Of a stretch of DNA of 64,000 nucleotides, positions 54,272 through 63,420 are shown piece by piece. Every line of letters begins with the position of its first letter. The stretch's first letter is position 1. The DNA is from Herbiconiux flava (GTDB lineage Bacteria; Actinomycetota; Actinomycetes; Actinomycetales; Microbacteriaceae): NCBI RefSeq assembly GCF_013409865.1, contig NZ_JACCBM010000001.1:1116001-1180000 (forward strand). Reading direction: 5' to 3'. Below the pieces are notes generated by a model. The model was not told the origin of the DNA, searched no databases, and saw nothing but the letters and a program-made list of their open reading frames with translations. A program made the position numbers and the translations under genes.

Positions 54272-54381
54272 CGTTGATCTGAGACAATAGCACGCCGCAC
54301 TGCTGATGCGGGAATACCTGCGGGAGTCAGGCGTTGTAGGAGATACATGCAAACGCATTGATCTGAGAAAGGGTCGCAGCC

Positions 54382-55578
54382 ATGCAGTTCGGAATCTTCA
54401 CCGTCAGCGACGTCACCACCGACCCCACGACGGGCCGTACCCCGGATGACACCGAGCGCACCCGCGCCATCCTGACCATCGCCCAGCACGCCGACCAGGC
54501 GGGCCTCGACGTCTTCGCCACGGGCGAGCACCACAACCCGCCGTTCGTCGCCTCCTCGCCCACCACCATGTTGGGCTACCTCGCGGGCACGACCGAGAAC
54601 ATCGTGCTGTCGACCTCGACGACCCTGATCACCACGAACGACCCGGTGAAGATCGCCGAGGACTACGCGATGCTCCAGGTCATCTCGAACGGCCGCATGG
54701 ACCTCATGATGGGCCGCGGCAACACCGGGCCGGTCTACCCCTGGTTCGGCAAGGACATCCGGGCGGGCATCCCGCTCGCCGTCGAGAACTACGCGCTGCT
54801 CCGCCGCCTCTGGGAGGAGGAGGTCGTGGACTGGGAGGGCAAGTTCCGCACCCCGCTGCAGGGCTTCACCTCGACGCCCCGCCCGCTCGACGGCGTGCCG
54901 CCGTTCGTCTGGCACGGCAGCATCCGCAGCCCGCAGATCGCCGAGCAGGCCGCTTACTACGGCGACGGCTTCTTCCACAACAACATCTTCTGGCCCATCC
55001 AGCACACCGAGCAGATGGTGTCGCTCTACCGCAGCCGCTTCGAGCACCACGGGCACGGCCGCGCCGACCAGGCGATCGTGGGCCTCGGCGGGCAGTTCTT
55101 CGCCCGCAAGAACTCGCAGGACGCCATCGACGAGTTCCGCCCCTACTTCGACAACGCCCCCGTCTACGGCCACGGCCCGTCGATGGAGGACTTCACCGAG
55201 CAGACGCCGCTCACCGTCGGCTCGCCGCAGCAGATCATCGACCGCTACGCCACCATGCGTGACCACGTCGGCGACTACCAGCGCCAGATGTTCCTGATCG
55301 ACCACGCCGGGCTGCCGCTGAAGACGGTGCTCGAGCAGATCGACATCCTGGCCGAGGAGATCGTGCCCGCCCTGCGCGAGATCAACGACTCCCAGCGCCC
55401 CGCCGGTGTGCCGAGCAACCCGCCGTCGCACGCCGAGCGCGTCGCCGCCGCCCGGGCCGCGGGCGCGGTGGGCGAGGGCCACGTCGCCGGTGAGGACCAC
55501 TGGACCGGTTCCACCGCCGAGGACGACCGCACCCCGGCCGCCGCGGGCGCCCACACCGGGGCTGCCTTCGGCCTCTGA
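54382..55578 (+). CDS. LLM class flavin-dependent oxidoreductase (CE1758-like)
   Basis: A 398-residue luciferase-fold monooxygenase. MQFGIFTVSDVTTDPTTGRT at the start, VFATGEHHNPPFVASSPTTM near 52, GRGNTGPVYPWFG near 112 and PFVWHGSIRSPQIAEQAAYYGDG near 172 match the actinobacterial CE1758-type subgroup. It uses FMNH2 or F420; this subgroup is generally taken to use FMN. After about residue 345 there is an Ala/Gly-rich tail. GAAAGGG precedes the ATG. Repeat copy B terminates the gene. Confidence 0.85.
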   Translation: MQFGIFTVSDVTTDPTTGRTPDDTERTRAILTIAQHADQAGLDVFATGEHHNPPFVASSPTTMLGYLAGTTENIVLSTSTTLITTNDPVKIAEDYAMLQVISNGRMDLMMGRGNTGPVYPWFGKDIRAGIPLAVENYALLRRLWEEEVVDWEGKFRTPLQGFTSTPRPLDGVPPFVWHGSIRSPQIAEQAAYYGDGFFHNNIFWPIQHTEQMVSLYRSRFEHHGHGRADQAIVGLGGQFFARKNSQDAIDEFRPYFDNAPVYGHGPSMEDFTEQTPLTVGSPQQIIDRYATMRDHVGDYQRQMFLIDHAGLPLKTVLEQIDILAEEIVPALREINDSQRPAGVPSNPPSHAERVAAARAAGAVGEGHVAGEDHWTGSTAEDDRTPAAAGAHTGAAFGL

Positions 55579-55597
55579 CCCGCGCGGCGCTCTCTCG

Positions 55598-55676
55598 CCG
55601 TACGCTCCGGACGAATAAAGAGGCCCTCCGCCGCCATAGTGGTCGCGGAGGGCCTTTTTATTCGTCCGGAGCGTAC
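55598..55676. repeat. ~80-bp palindromic repeat element, copy B
   Basis: GTACGCTCCGGACGAATAAA (55600-55619) and its exact reverse complement (55657-55676) form a 20-bp outer stem. Inside, AGGCCCTCCGC (55621-55631) and GCGGAGGGCCT (55645-55655) form an 11-bp inner stem with a 13-base loop. Compared with copy A at 22552-22631, the outer arms are the same and the interior is in the opposite orientation with one mismatch in 25 bases. Confidence 0.9.
55621..55659 (+). terminator. Rho-independent terminator within repeat copy B
   Basis: The 11-bp inner stem of copy B is followed directly by TTTTT (55655-55659), a textbook intrinsic terminator for the luciferase-like gene. The outer A-rich arm gives some termination for the convergent gene too. 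Confidence 0.85.
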
Positions 55677-55683
55677 AGCGGCG

Positions 55684-55998
55684 TCAGCGCTGGGTGATCG
55701 CCAGGGCGACGAGGGTCGCGGTGCCGCCGACGAGCAGCACCCAGCCCAGGATGCGCACAGCGAGGTTGCCCCGGAACCGCTGCCAGCGCGTCCGGAGCTC
55801 GGGCCGCGCGAACGAGCCGCCCTTCGCCGCGACGGGCCGCCGCGGCACCGCCGTCGGTCCGGCCGGTGCCGGTGCCGGTGCCGGTGCGGTCGCGCGATCG
55901 AGGTCGGCGCGCTCGCGGGTGACGTCGAACTCCCAGAGCAGGTCCTCGATGGCCGCGTCGTTCTCGGCCGTCCTGTCCTGTGAAGTGTGCTTCGTCAT
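55684..55998 (-). CDS. Small membrane protein, hypothetical
   Basis: A 104-residue protein with an acidic N-terminal part, an (Ala-Pro)5 linker near residue 38 encoded by GGTGCC repeats, and one C-terminal membrane helix (LGWVLLVGGTATLVALAI) after a basic stretch. The topology suggests N-in with the tail at the membrane. The function is unknown. It is convergent with the luciferase-like gene across repeat copy B. Confidence 0.65.
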   Translation of the reverse strand: MTKHTSQDRTAENDAAIEDLLWEFDVTRERADLDRATAPAPAPAPAGPTAVPRRPVAAKGGSFARPELRTRWQRFRGNLAVRILGWVLLVGGTATLVALAITQR

Positions 55999-56082
55999 CA
56001 GGCTCCGAGCGTAGGCGCGGCAGCGCGGAGTGCGCGATGGGGAGAACTCCCCATGGCCGCAGCCGCGAGCGCTCGCGGGGCG

Positions 56083-56640
56083 TCAGTCGGTGGGCCCGCG
56101 CAGGGCGGCGGCGTAGTTCGTGAGGGAGCGCCGATAGCGCGGCACGTGCGGCGCGAGCGCCCCCAGCGCGACCCCCACGGCCTCGCGCTCCCGGCCGGCG
56201 TCGGCCAGGGCGAGCGCGAGGAAGGCGAGCACCGCGTCCTGCAGCTTCTCGGCCTCGCGGGCGTTCTCGTCGTCTCCGATGATCGGATGCGCGGCCTCCG
56301 CCTCGAGCAGTGCCACCGCCTCCTCGGCCTGCCCGAGGGCGCGGAGCGAGCTCGCCAGCTGCACCGTCGCCTGCCTCCGCCGCCACGCGTCGAGCCCCGG
56401 CTCCCGGCCGTCGGATCCCGCCTCCAACGCCGCGCGGTAGAGCGGCACGGCCTCCTCGGTGCGGCCGACCGAGTCGAAGCCGCCGGCGCGCTCGAACTCG
56501 ACCACGGCGCGGGGCACGTCGTCGGCGGCCTCGGCCGTGACGCGCTCGAGCTCGGCCACGAACGCCTCGGGGTCGTAGTCGTCGAACCGCGCCCAGAGAT
56601 CGTCGACCCGGGACTGCCAGCGTGCATCCGTCGTGCTCAT
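56083..56640 (-). CDS. Tetratricopeptide-repeat-like hypothetical protein
   Basis: A 185-residue all-helical protein with TPR-like pairs (GRTEEAVPLYRAALEAGSDG near 59, ATVQLASSLRALGQAEEAVALLEAE near 90, FLALALADAGREREAVGVALGAL near 143). It resembles the small TPR proteins found widely in actinobacteria next to stress genes. The ATG at 56640 starts MSTTDARWQSRVDDLW, the usual family opening. It is likely a scaffold protein with no known partner here. Confidence 0.75.
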   Translation of the reverse strand: MSTTDARWQSRVDDLWARFDDYDPEAFVAELERVTAEAADDVPRAVVEFERAGGFDSVGRTEEAVPLYRAALEAGSDGREPGLDAWRRRQATVQLASSLRALGQAEEAVALLEAEAAHPIIGDDENAREAEKLQDAVLAFLALALADAGREREAVGVALGALAPHVPRYRRSLTNYAAALRGPTD

Positions 56641-56748
56641 CGCTCCAGTCTCGCACCCGGCTCGGCACCCGCCGGGAGCGGGCTGGGCGAAGCGCGCCCG
56701 ACCGGCGTGGCTGCCGCCGATGTCGGTGGTGCGGCGCACAATGTCGGC

Positions 56749-56910
56749 ATGAACGATTTCGACATCTGCGAACGCTGCGACGGCTCCGGGGCCGACCCCC
56801 TGCAGAGCTTCCACGACGACGAGTTCACCCACTGCCGCGACTGCCGCGGCGACGGCGTGACGCTGTCGTTCGACGAGCTGATCGAGGAGCCCCTGCGCCT
56901 CTCGGCCTGA
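56749..56910 (+). CDS. Small double-CxxC zinc-knuckle protein
   Basis: A 53-residue protein with two CxxC pairs, CERCDGSG near residue 7 and CRDCRGDG near 29, the CxxCxGxG pattern of DnaJ-type zinc centres. The C-terminus is acidic. It is divergent from the TPR protein with about 108 bases between. It is too short for usual gene-length filters, but the Cys spacing and codon use support a real gene. The function is unknown. Confidence 0.6.
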   Translation: MNDFDICERCDGSGADPLQSFHDDEFTHCRDCRGDGVTLSFDELIEEPLRLSA

Positions 56911-57046
56911 TCGCCACCGCCCGTCGCAGCACCCCGCCGCGACACAGCACCGCCGAGAAGTCAAGCCGCAACGAAGCGATAACGAATCGTGGCGCATCGT
57001 GCGAAACTTCCCGTAAGCGAGGACGATTTTCCCCAGGGGAGGCGAG

Positions 57047-57334
57047 ATGGGCACCAAGCACTACCGGCGCGGCGACGGTGCCGGCGCCACCGCCGTCGCT
57101 CCCGATCCGAGCGATCCCTACGCCGCCTACCTCGACTGGGTCGCCGAGGGCCGCCCGTCGCTCTCCGGCGGCCTCAGCACCGGCCCCACGCCCATGCCGG
57201 CGGGGCCCGCGGCCGAGGCTCCGGCCATCCGTGTCACGGCCCACGTGCAGGTGCAAGACCTCGGCGGTGTCGCCGAGCAGCCCCTCCGCCCCTCCCTCTG
57301 GCGGCGCCTCACGGCCTTCGGCCGCTCCCGCTGA
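57047..57334 (+). CDS. Small hypothetical protein
   Basis: A 95-residue Pro/Ala-rich protein (DPYAAYLDWVAEGRPSLSGG core) ending in a basic Arg/Trp tail (PSLWRRLTAFGRSR). GGGGAGG is 5-6 bases before the ATG at 57047. No domain is recognised. The 136 bases upstream contain no clear motif. Moderate confidence that it is expressed. Confidence 0.5.
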   Translation: MGTKHYRRGDGAGATAVAPDPSDPYAAYLDWVAEGRPSLSGGLSTGPTPMPAGPAAEAPAIRVTAHVQVQDLGGVAEQPLRPSLWRRLTAFGRSR

Positions 57335-57475
57335 CCCGGCCCGTCGCCTGGGTGCGAGGCGTGCGAGGCGTGCGCGGTTCGCGCGGTGCCGGAAGGTGCC
57401 CGACCGCCCGGTTTCGCATTCCGGCCATTCCGGCGAGGACGCCGACGCCGGGTTCGATGGACGGCTGCTGAGACG

Positions 57476-57874
57476 TCAGCCGGCGCGGCGGTCGGGGGTG
57501 TCGGCGGTGTCGGGGGCGCCCGGGCGGGCGATCGAGCCGTTGCGGCCGGGGCCCGGGGCCCAGTCGGGAGCGTCTTTATCGCCGATGAGGCGCCAGACCG
57601 AGGGGGTGAGGTCGGGGTGATCGAGCGCGATCTGCCGCAGCACGCGGTAGTTGCGCGCCGCGGAAGGCCGACGCCCGCCGTTCGAGGCGATGTTGTCGGC
57701 ACGCAGGAGGTAGACCACGAGCTCGTCGACGGTGGGCAGCTCGTCCATGAAGTCCCACGGGTCTTCGCCCGAGAGCAGCCGCTCCTGCACGATCGTGGCG
57801 AGCTCGTCGGCCGCCTCGGCCCGCAGCACCTCGAGGCTGGCGTGCCCCCGGGGCAGATGCTCGTCGTACGTCAC
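57476..57874 (-). CDS. Hypothetical protein
   Basis: A 132-residue protein with a helical N-terminal half (ASLEVLRAEAADELATIVQE, WDFMDELPTVDELVVYLLRAD) and a DNA-binding-like RNYRVLRQIALDHPDLTPSVW. The C-terminal ~30 residues are low-complexity. No family recognised. It is a single gene; the flanking 141- and 104-base gaps hold nothing I can name. Confidence 0.6.
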   Translation of the reverse strand: MTYDEHLPRGHASLEVLRAEAADELATIVQERLLSGEDPWDFMDELPTVDELVVYLLRADNIASNGGRRPSAARNYRVLRQIALDHPDLTPSVWRLIGDKDAPDWAPGPGRNGSIARPGAPDTADTPDRRAG

Positions 57875-57978
57875 CCGAAGAGCCTAAGCGGCACCCCCGA
57901 CACCTGCCCAACCAGAGCATCACTCACGACACGACCCCATCGCTAGGGCGGCAGTGCAGGCAGTGCAGGCAGCGCCGG

Positions 57979-58857
57979 TCAGAGCTGCGAGGCGTCGACG
58001 CCGAAGGTGTCGCAGGCCGTCGGCCCGCCCGCCAGCCCCGCCGAGAACCACTTCTGCCGCGACTGACTCGACCCGTGCGTCCACGCCTCCGGGTTCACCT
58101 GCCCGCTGCTCTTCTCCTGGATGCGGTCGTCGCCGATCACCGAGGCGGCGTTCAGCGCATCCGCGATCTGGGCGTCGGTGACCGGCTCGAGGAACGTCGT
58201 GCCGTCGGCGTCCGCGATGGTCGACGCCGCCCCGACCCACGATCCGGCGTAGCAGTCGGCCTGCAGCTCGGTGCGCACCGACGCCGAGGCGGGCCCCGTG
58301 TCGCCCGAGTTCTCCGACGCCAGCACCCCGGTCAGGTTCTGGATGTGGTGTCCCCACTCGTGCGCGATCACGTACATCTGCGACAGCGTGCCGCCGCTCG
58401 CCCCGAACTGCGTGCGCAGCTCGTCGAAGAACTCGGTGTCGAGGTAGATCTGCTGGTCGGGCGGGCAGTAGAAGGGCCCGACGGCGCTGGTGGCCTGGCC
58501 GCAGCCGGTGTTCGTCGTCTGCTCGAACAGGATGATGTCGCCCGGCGCCCGGTACTGCGCCCCCACCTGCGCGGCCGCATCCGTCCAGTAGACGTCGAGC
58601 GAGGTCGCCGCGCCGGTGATCAGGCAGTCGGTGCCGGCGTTGGCGTCGGCGCCGGTCTCGCATGAGACGGCTTGGTCCTGCGAGCTGTCCGAGCCACCGC
58701 TGCCGCCGCCGGCGAGCCCGGTCAGGTCGATGCCCGTGAGCTGCGACAGCAGGAACAGCCCCACGACGACGACCACGCTGCCGCCGCCAATCGCGACCCC
58801 GCGACCCCGCTTCGAGACCTTGCCGGAGTCGATCTTCGCGTTCGGGTCGAATGTCAT
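57979..58857 (-). CDS. Neutral zinc metallopeptidase (YpfJ family)
   Basis: A 292-residue membrane-anchored putative peptidase. MTFDPNAKIDSGKVSKRG is the usual start of actinobacterial members, followed by one membrane helix (GGSVVVVVGLFLLSQL). The zinc site is HEWGHHIQN near residue 166, with Glu in RTELQADCYAG as third ligand. TACATT 6-7 bases before the ATG at 58857 looks like a -10 box, so a leaderless mRNA is possible; an ATG 27 bases upstream is the alternative. The substrate is unknown. Confidence 0.85.
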   Translation of the reverse strand: MTFDPNAKIDSGKVSKRGRGVAIGGGSVVVVVGLFLLSQLTGIDLTGLAGGGSGGSDSSQDQAVSCETGADANAGTDCLITGAATSLDVYWTDAAAQVGAQYRAPGDIILFEQTTNTGCGQATSAVGPFYCPPDQQIYLDTEFFDELRTQFGASGGTLSQMYVIAHEWGHHIQNLTGVLASENSGDTGPASASVRTELQADCYAGSWVGAASTIADADGTTFLEPVTDAQIADALNAASVIGDDRIQEKSSGQVNPEAWTHGSSQSRQKWFSAGLAGGPTACDTFGVDASQL

Positions 58858-58892
58858 GTGCTGAATGTACTGCGGAACGCGCATCCCGGCCC

Positions 58893-58953
58893 GTGTATAC
58901 ACAGACGCTTGAAATGACCGGCGAAGGCGCGTAGATTGACCTTGATGTATACA
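58893..58953. promoter_or_regulatory. Twin GntR operators upstream of the methylcitrate operon
   Basis: GTGTATACAC (58893-58902) and TGTATACA (58946-58953) are palindromes whose centres are 52 bp apart, or five helical turns. TGTATACA-type sites are typical of FCD-GntR regulators. They lie between the metallopeptidase gene and the GntR gene, and the second ends 8 bases before the GntR start. Confidence 0.7.
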
Positions 58954-58961
58954 GAGAGCGG

Positions 58962-59780
58962 ATGCGCGTGATGGCCCGCGCCGGTGAACTCGCCTACGAG
59001 GCGCTGCGCTCCGAGATCCTGTCGTGGCAGCTCGCGCCGGGCGCCGTGCTGGCCGAGGTGGAGCTCTCGGGCCGTCTCGGCATCTCCCGCACCCCCGTGC
59101 GCGAGGCCCTCGCCCGGCTCGTCGCCGACGGTCTTGTGGAGCCGCAGGGCGGCCGCGGCCTCATCGTCACGCCGGTCTCGGCGGCGAACGTGACCGAGCT
59201 CTTCGAGCTGCGGCGTGCGCTGGAGACCGAGGCGGCCGCACTCGCGGCCCGCCGCCGGAGCGCCCCCGTCTTCGTCGCCCTGCAGAACGAGCTGCGGGAG
59301 GTGCCCGCCCTGCTGACCGATCCCGACCCGGGCCGCCATGCCTACTACGACCTCGCCGTCCGCTTCGACGCGGCCATCGACGAGGCCGTGCGGAACCCGT
59401 TCCTCGTGCAGGCTCTGACCGGCGTGCGCACCCACCTGGCGCGCCTGCGTCGGCTCTCCCGCGACAATCCCGCGCGGCTGCTCGAGGCGGCCCGCGAGCA
59501 CCTCCTCATCGTCGACGCCATCGTCGACGGCGACCCGCAGCTCGCGGCCGACGCCACCCGGGTGCACCTCGCGCGGAGCCTCCGCGCCACGCTCGGCTCC
59601 CTCGACGCCGACCCGCCCACGACCCCCGCGCGAGCATCCGGCCCCACCGACGCCCCCGGCGACGCCACCACCGATGCCACCGGCGACGCCACCACCGATG
59701 CCGCCAGCGACGCCCCGGGCGACGCCACCCAGACCTACCAGCCCCTCACCACCCCACCGAAAGGCGCCCCCGCCCGATGA
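58962..59780 (+). CDS. GntR family regulator (FCD) of the methylcitrate operon
   Basis: A 272-residue FCD-type GntR regulator: winged helix [26 protein letters not shown] near residues 35-60, and an FCD helical domain with [13 protein letters not shown] near 183. The ATG at 58962 follows GAGAG; an ATG three codons later is possible. After residue 225 it has an unusual tail with 8-residue repeats TDAxGDAT. It overlaps prpD (ATGA), so regulator and enzymes are one operon. It likely senses a methylcitrate-cycle intermediate. Confidence 0.87.
   Translation: MRVMARAGELAYEALRSEILSWQLAPGAVLAEVELSGRLGISRTPVREALARLVADGLVEPQGGRGLIVTPVSAANVTELFELRRALETEAAALAARRRSAPVFVALQNELREVPALLTDPDPGRHAYYDLAVRFDAAIDEAVRNPFLVQALTGVRTHLARLRRLSRDNPARLLEAAREHLLIVDAIVDGDPQLAADATRVHLARSLRATLGSLDADPPTTPARASGPTDAPGDATTDATGDATTDAASDAPGDATQTYQPLTTPPKGAPAR
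59646..59729 (+). repeat. 24-bp tandem repeat in the GntR gene 3' end
   Basis: Three and a half copies of a 24-bp unit encoding TDA[PTA][GS]DA[TP] run from 59646 to 59729. The copies differ at a few positions. They form a flexible acidic tail not found in ordinary FCD regulators. Confidence 0.85.
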
Positions 59781-61285
59781 ACCTCCACGACGTGCGCGTG
59801 CACCGCAGCGACGAGAACCTCCCCCGCGAGGGCCAGCTGGCCCACAAGATCGCACGGGTCGCCGCCGATCCGGTCGCGGTGTCCCCCGAGGTGACCGAGA
59901 TGGTCATCAACCGCGTGATCGACAACGCCGCCGTCGCGGTCGCGAGCATCACCCGCGGTCCGGGCGTCGCCGCCCGCGCCCAGGCGCTCGACCACCCCTA
60001 CGCCCCGGGCGCCTCCGTCTTCGGCGTGACCGGCGGGTACAGCCCCGAGTGGGCCGCCTGGGCGAACGGCGTCGCCGTGCGCGAGCTCGACTACCACGAC
60101 ACCTTCCTCGCGGCCGAGTACTCGCACCCGGGCGACAACATCCCGCCGATCCTCGCGGTGGCCCAGCACGTCGGCCGCACCGGTGCCGACCTCGTGCGCG
60201 GCATCGCCACGGGCTACGAGATCCAGGTCGACCTGGTGAAGGCGATCAGCCTGCACGAGCACAAGATCGACCACGTCGCGCACCTCGGCCCGTCGGCCGC
60301 CGCCGGCATCGGCACCCTGCTCGGCCTCGATGTCGAGACGATCTTCCAGGCCGTCGGCCAGGCGCTGCACACGACCACCGCCACCCGCCAGTCCCGCAAG
60401 GGCGAGATCTCCACCTGGAAGGCGCACGCCCCGGCCTTCGCCGGCAAGATGGCCGTCGAGGCGGTCGACCGGGCGATGCGCGGCCAGACCAGCCCCACCC
60501 CGATCTACGAGGGCGAGGACGGTGTGATCGCGTGGCTCCTCGACGGGCCGGATGCGCGCTACGACGTCCCGCTCCCCGCCGACGGCGAGGCGAAGCGCGC
60601 CATCCTCGACACCTACACGAAGGAGCACTCGGCCGAGTACCAGGCTCAGGCGTGGATCGACCTGGCCCGCAAGCTCAACCGCGAGCATCCGGAGACCACC
60701 GACCCGGCGAACGTGGTGAGCGTGACGATCCACACCAGCCACCACACCCACTTCGTGATCGGCTCGGGCGCGAACGACCCGCAGAAGTACGACCCGACGG
60801 CCAGCCGGGAGACGCTCGACCACTCCATCCCGTACATCTTCACCGTCGCGCTGCAGGACGGCGCCTGGCACCACGTCGACTCGTACAGCCCGGCGCGGGC
60901 GGCGCGACCCGACACCGTCGAGCTCTGGCAGAAGGTGCAGACGCTCGAAGACCCCGAGTGGACGCGCCGCTACCACTCGCTCGACCCCGCCGAGAAGGCG
61001 TTCGGCGGACGCGTCGAGATCGTGCTCGCCGACGGCTCGACCGTCGTCGACGAGATCGCCGTGGCCGACGCGCACCCCCTCGGCGCCCGGCCCTTCGCCC
61101 GCGCCGACTACGTGCAGAAGTTCCGCACGCTCGCCGCCGGCGTGATCGAGGAGGCCGAGATCGAGCGCTTCCTCGCCCTCGCCGAGCGCCTGCCGACGCT
61201 CACGGTCGACGAGGTGCGGCAGCTGAACGTCGTCGCCCGCCCCGGCCTGCTCGAGGGCATCACCACCCCGAAGGGACTCTTCTGA
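59777..61285 (+). CDS. prpD: 2-methylcitrate dehydratase
   Basis: A 502-residue MmgE/PrpD enzyme that dehydrates 2-methylcitrate to methylaconitate or hydrates it onward. [24 protein letters not shown] (around residue 108) is the diagnostic motif, and [35 protein letters not shown] (around 190-220, partial) and [13 protein letters not shown] near the end follow. The ATG overlaps the regulator's stop. It works in propionyl-CoA catabolism with PrpB and PrpC encoded next. Confidence 0.93.
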   Translation: MNLHDVRVHRSDENLPREGQLAHKIARVAADPVAVSPEVTEMVINRVIDNAAVAVASITRGPGVAARAQALDHPYAPGASVFGVTGGYSPEWAAWANGVAVRELDYHDTFLAAEYSHPGDNIPPILAVAQHVGRTGADLVRGIATGYEIQVDLVKAISLHEHKIDHVAHLGPSAAAGIGTLLGLDVETIFQAVGQALHTTTATRQSRKGEISTWKAHAPAFAGKMAVEAVDRAMRGQTSPTPIYEGEDGVIAWLLDGPDARYDVPLPADGEAKRAILDTYTKEHSAEYQAQAWIDLARKLNREHPETTDPANVVSVTIHTSHHTHFVIGSGANDPQKYDPTASRETLDHSIPYIFTVALQDGAWHHVDSYSPARAARPDTVELWQKVQTLEDPEWTRRYHSLDPAEKAFGGRVEIVLADGSTVVDEIAVADAHPLGARPFARADYVQKFRTLAAGVIEEAEIERFLALAERLPTLTVDEVRQLNVVARPGLLEGITTPKGLF

Positions 61286-62190
61286 TGCTGTACTCCACCG
61301 TTCCGGCGCACGAGAAGCGCGCCGCCTTTCGCTCGGCGCTGAGTTCCGGCCGACTGCTCAGGATGCCCGGCGCCTTCAACCCGCTGAGCGCCCGCCTGAT
61401 CGAGGAGAAGGGCTTCGACGGCGTCTACATCTCGGGCGCGGTCATCGCCGCCGACCTCGGCTTCCCCGACATCGGGCTCACCACGCTCAGCGAGGTGGCG
61501 ACCCGCGGCGGCCAGATCTCGCGAATGACGAACCTGCCCACGCTGATCGACGCCGACACGGGCTTCGGCGAACCCATGAACGTCGCCCGCACGGTGCAGA
61601 CGCTCGAGGACGCCGGGGTCTCCGGCCTGCACATCGAGGACCAGGTCAACCCGAAGCGGTGCGGACACCTCGACGGCAAGGCGGTGGTCGACGCCGACAC
61701 GGCGGTCAAGCGCATCCGGGCCGCCGCCGACGCGCGCCGCGACCCGAACCTGCTGATCATGGCGCGCACCGACATCCGCGCCGTCGACGGCCTCGGCGCC
61801 GCGATCGACCGCGCCAAGCAGCTCGTCGACGCGGGCGCCGACGCGATCTTCCCCGAGGCGATGGCCGACCTGTCGGAGTTCGAGGCGATGCGCGCCGCGA
61901 TCGACGTGCCGATGCTCGCGAACATGACCGAGTTCGGCAAGAGCGAGCTGTTCTCGGTGTCGCAGCTCGAGTCGGTGGGCGCGAACCTCGTGATCTACCC
62001 GGTCTCGCTGCTGCGCATCGCGATGGGCGCCGCCGAGCGCGGGCTCGACGCACTCGTCGCCGAAGGTTCACTGAAGAGCGAGGTCGCCACGATGCAGACG
62101 CGTGCCAGACTCTACGAACTGCTCGACTACCCGGCTTACAACGCGTTCGACTCCTCGGTCTTCGATTTCGAGGTTCCGGATGCTCGCTGA
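61285..62190 (+). CDS. prpB: Methylisocitrate lyase
   Basis: A 301-residue isocitrate-lyase-superfamily enzyme that cleaves 2-methylisocitrate to pyruvate and succinate. PGAFNPLSARLIEEKGFDGVYISGA near residue 28, DADTGFGEPMNVARTV near 91 and the active-site loop KRCGHLDGK near 124 (Cys of KRCGH) are diagnostic. The ATG shares one base with the prpD stop. Confidence 0.94.
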   Translation: MLYSTVPAHEKRAAFRSALSSGRLLRMPGAFNPLSARLIEEKGFDGVYISGAVIAADLGFPDIGLTTLSEVATRGGQISRMTNLPTLIDADTGFGEPMNVARTVQTLEDAGVSGLHIEDQVNPKRCGHLDGKAVVDADTAVKRIRAAADARRDPNLLIMARTDIRAVDGLGAAIDRAKQLVDAGADAIFPEAMADLSEFEAMRAAIDVPMLANMTEFGKSELFSVSQLESVGANLVIYPVSLLRIAMGAAERGLDALVAEGSLKSEVATMQTRARLYELLDYPAYNAFDSSVFDFEVPDAR

Positions 62191-62234
62191 GCACCTCACC
62201 GGCCGGCCCACGTTGTTCACGAAGGAGTGCTGAC

Positions 62235-63356
62235 ATGACCGATGCGCAGGAGATCAAGAAGGGGCTGGCCGGCGTCGTCGTCGACCACACGGCGGTCTCG
62301 AAGGTCAACCCCGAGACGAACTCGCTGCTGTACCGGGGGTACCCGGTGCAGGAGCTGGCGGCGTCGTGCTCCTTCGAGCAGGTCGCCTACCTGCTGTGGA
62401 ACGGTGAGCTGCCTTCCGACGCCGAGCTCGAGGCCTTCGAGCGGGCCGAGCGGTCGCAGCGCGCCCTGGATCCGGCCGTGAAGCGGGTGATCGACGAGCT
62501 GCCGCTGACCGCGCATCCGATGGACGTCGTGCGGACGGCCGTCAGCGTGATCGGCGCGCTCGACCCCTCGTGGGACGACTCGTCGGAGGAGGGGACGCTC
62601 GGCAAGGCCGTGCACCTGCTCGCCGCGCTGCCCGCGATCGTGGCGTACGACCAGCGACGCCGCCGCGGGCAGGAGCTCGTGGAGCCCGACGAGTCGCTCG
62701 GGTACTCGGCGAACTTCCTGCGGATGACTTTCGGCGACGTGCCGTCGGACGTGGTCGTGAAGGCGTTCGACGTGTCGATGATCCTGTACGCGGAGCACTC
62801 GTTCAACGCCTCGACGTTCACCGCGAGGGTCGTGACCTCGACGCTCAGCGACCTGTACTCGGCGGTCGTCGCGGGCATCGGGGCGCTGAAGGGCCCGCTG
62901 CACGGCGGCGCCAACGAGGCGGTGATGCACGTGTTCGACGAGATCGGCACGGCTTCTGCGGCCGAGGCGTGGCTCGACGAGGCGCTGGCGTCCAAGCGCA
63001 AGATCATGGGCTTCGGGCACCGGGTGTACAAGAACGGCGACTCGCGGGTGCCGACGATGAAGGCCTCGCTGGACACGCTCGTGGCCGAGTACGACCGGCC
63101 CGATCTGCTCGACCTGTACGTGGCTCTGGACGAGGCGATGCAGTCCCGGAAGGGCATCAAGCCGAACCTCGACTACCCGTCGGGGCCGGCGTACCACCTG
63201 ATGGGCTTCGACACCGAGATGTTCACGCCGCTGTTCGTGGCGTCGCGGATCGTGGGCTGGACGGCGCACATCCGCGAGCAGCTGGCGTCGAACGCGCTGA
63301 TCCGGCCGCTGTCGGCGTACAACGGGGTCGACGAGCGGCACGTGCCTTCGGCCTGA
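62235..63356 (+). CDS. prpC: 2-methylcitrate synthase / citrate synthase family
   Basis: A 373-residue citrate-synthase-fold enzyme joining propionyl-CoA and oxaloacetate. It shows LLYRGYPVQELA near residue 31, YAEHSFNASTFTARV near 183 (catalytic His), GPLHGGANEAVMHVF near 218 and GFGHRVYKNGDSRVP near 255 (second His), and YNGVDERHVP at the end. The short single-domain form is typical of PrpC. GAAGGAG lies before the ATG, 44 bases after prpB. Confidence 0.93.
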   Translation: MTDAQEIKKGLAGVVVDHTAVSKVNPETNSLLYRGYPVQELAASCSFEQVAYLLWNGELPSDAELEAFERAERSQRALDPAVKRVIDELPLTAHPMDVVRTAVSVIGALDPSWDDSSEEGTLGKAVHLLAALPAIVAYDQRRRRGQELVEPDESLGYSANFLRMTFGDVPSDVVVKAFDVSMILYAEHSFNASTFTARVVTSTLSDLYSAVVAGIGALKGPLHGGANEAVMHVFDEIGTASAAEAWLDEALASKRKIMGFGHRVYKNGDSRVPTMKASLDTLVAEYDRPDLLDLYVALDEAMQSRKGIKPNLDYPSGPAYHLMGFDTEMFTPLFVASRIVGWTAHIREQLASNALIRPLSAYNGVDERHVPSA

Positions 63357-63420
63357 GCGGCACGGCTTGTCGACGCCGCCGCCGTGCGCCAGGATGGTGC
63401 TGACGAAGGCGGGGTAGGGG

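Noticed and set aside
57479..58902. Long plus-strand frames across the 57.5-58.9 kb genes
   Set aside because: They lie antisense to the metallopeptidase and the 132-residue protein, with Arg/Gly/Pro-biased translations and no motifs.
59646..59729. Repeat array reminiscent of a CRISPR
   Set aside because: Units are contiguous, in frame and have no spacers; they encode a protein tail.
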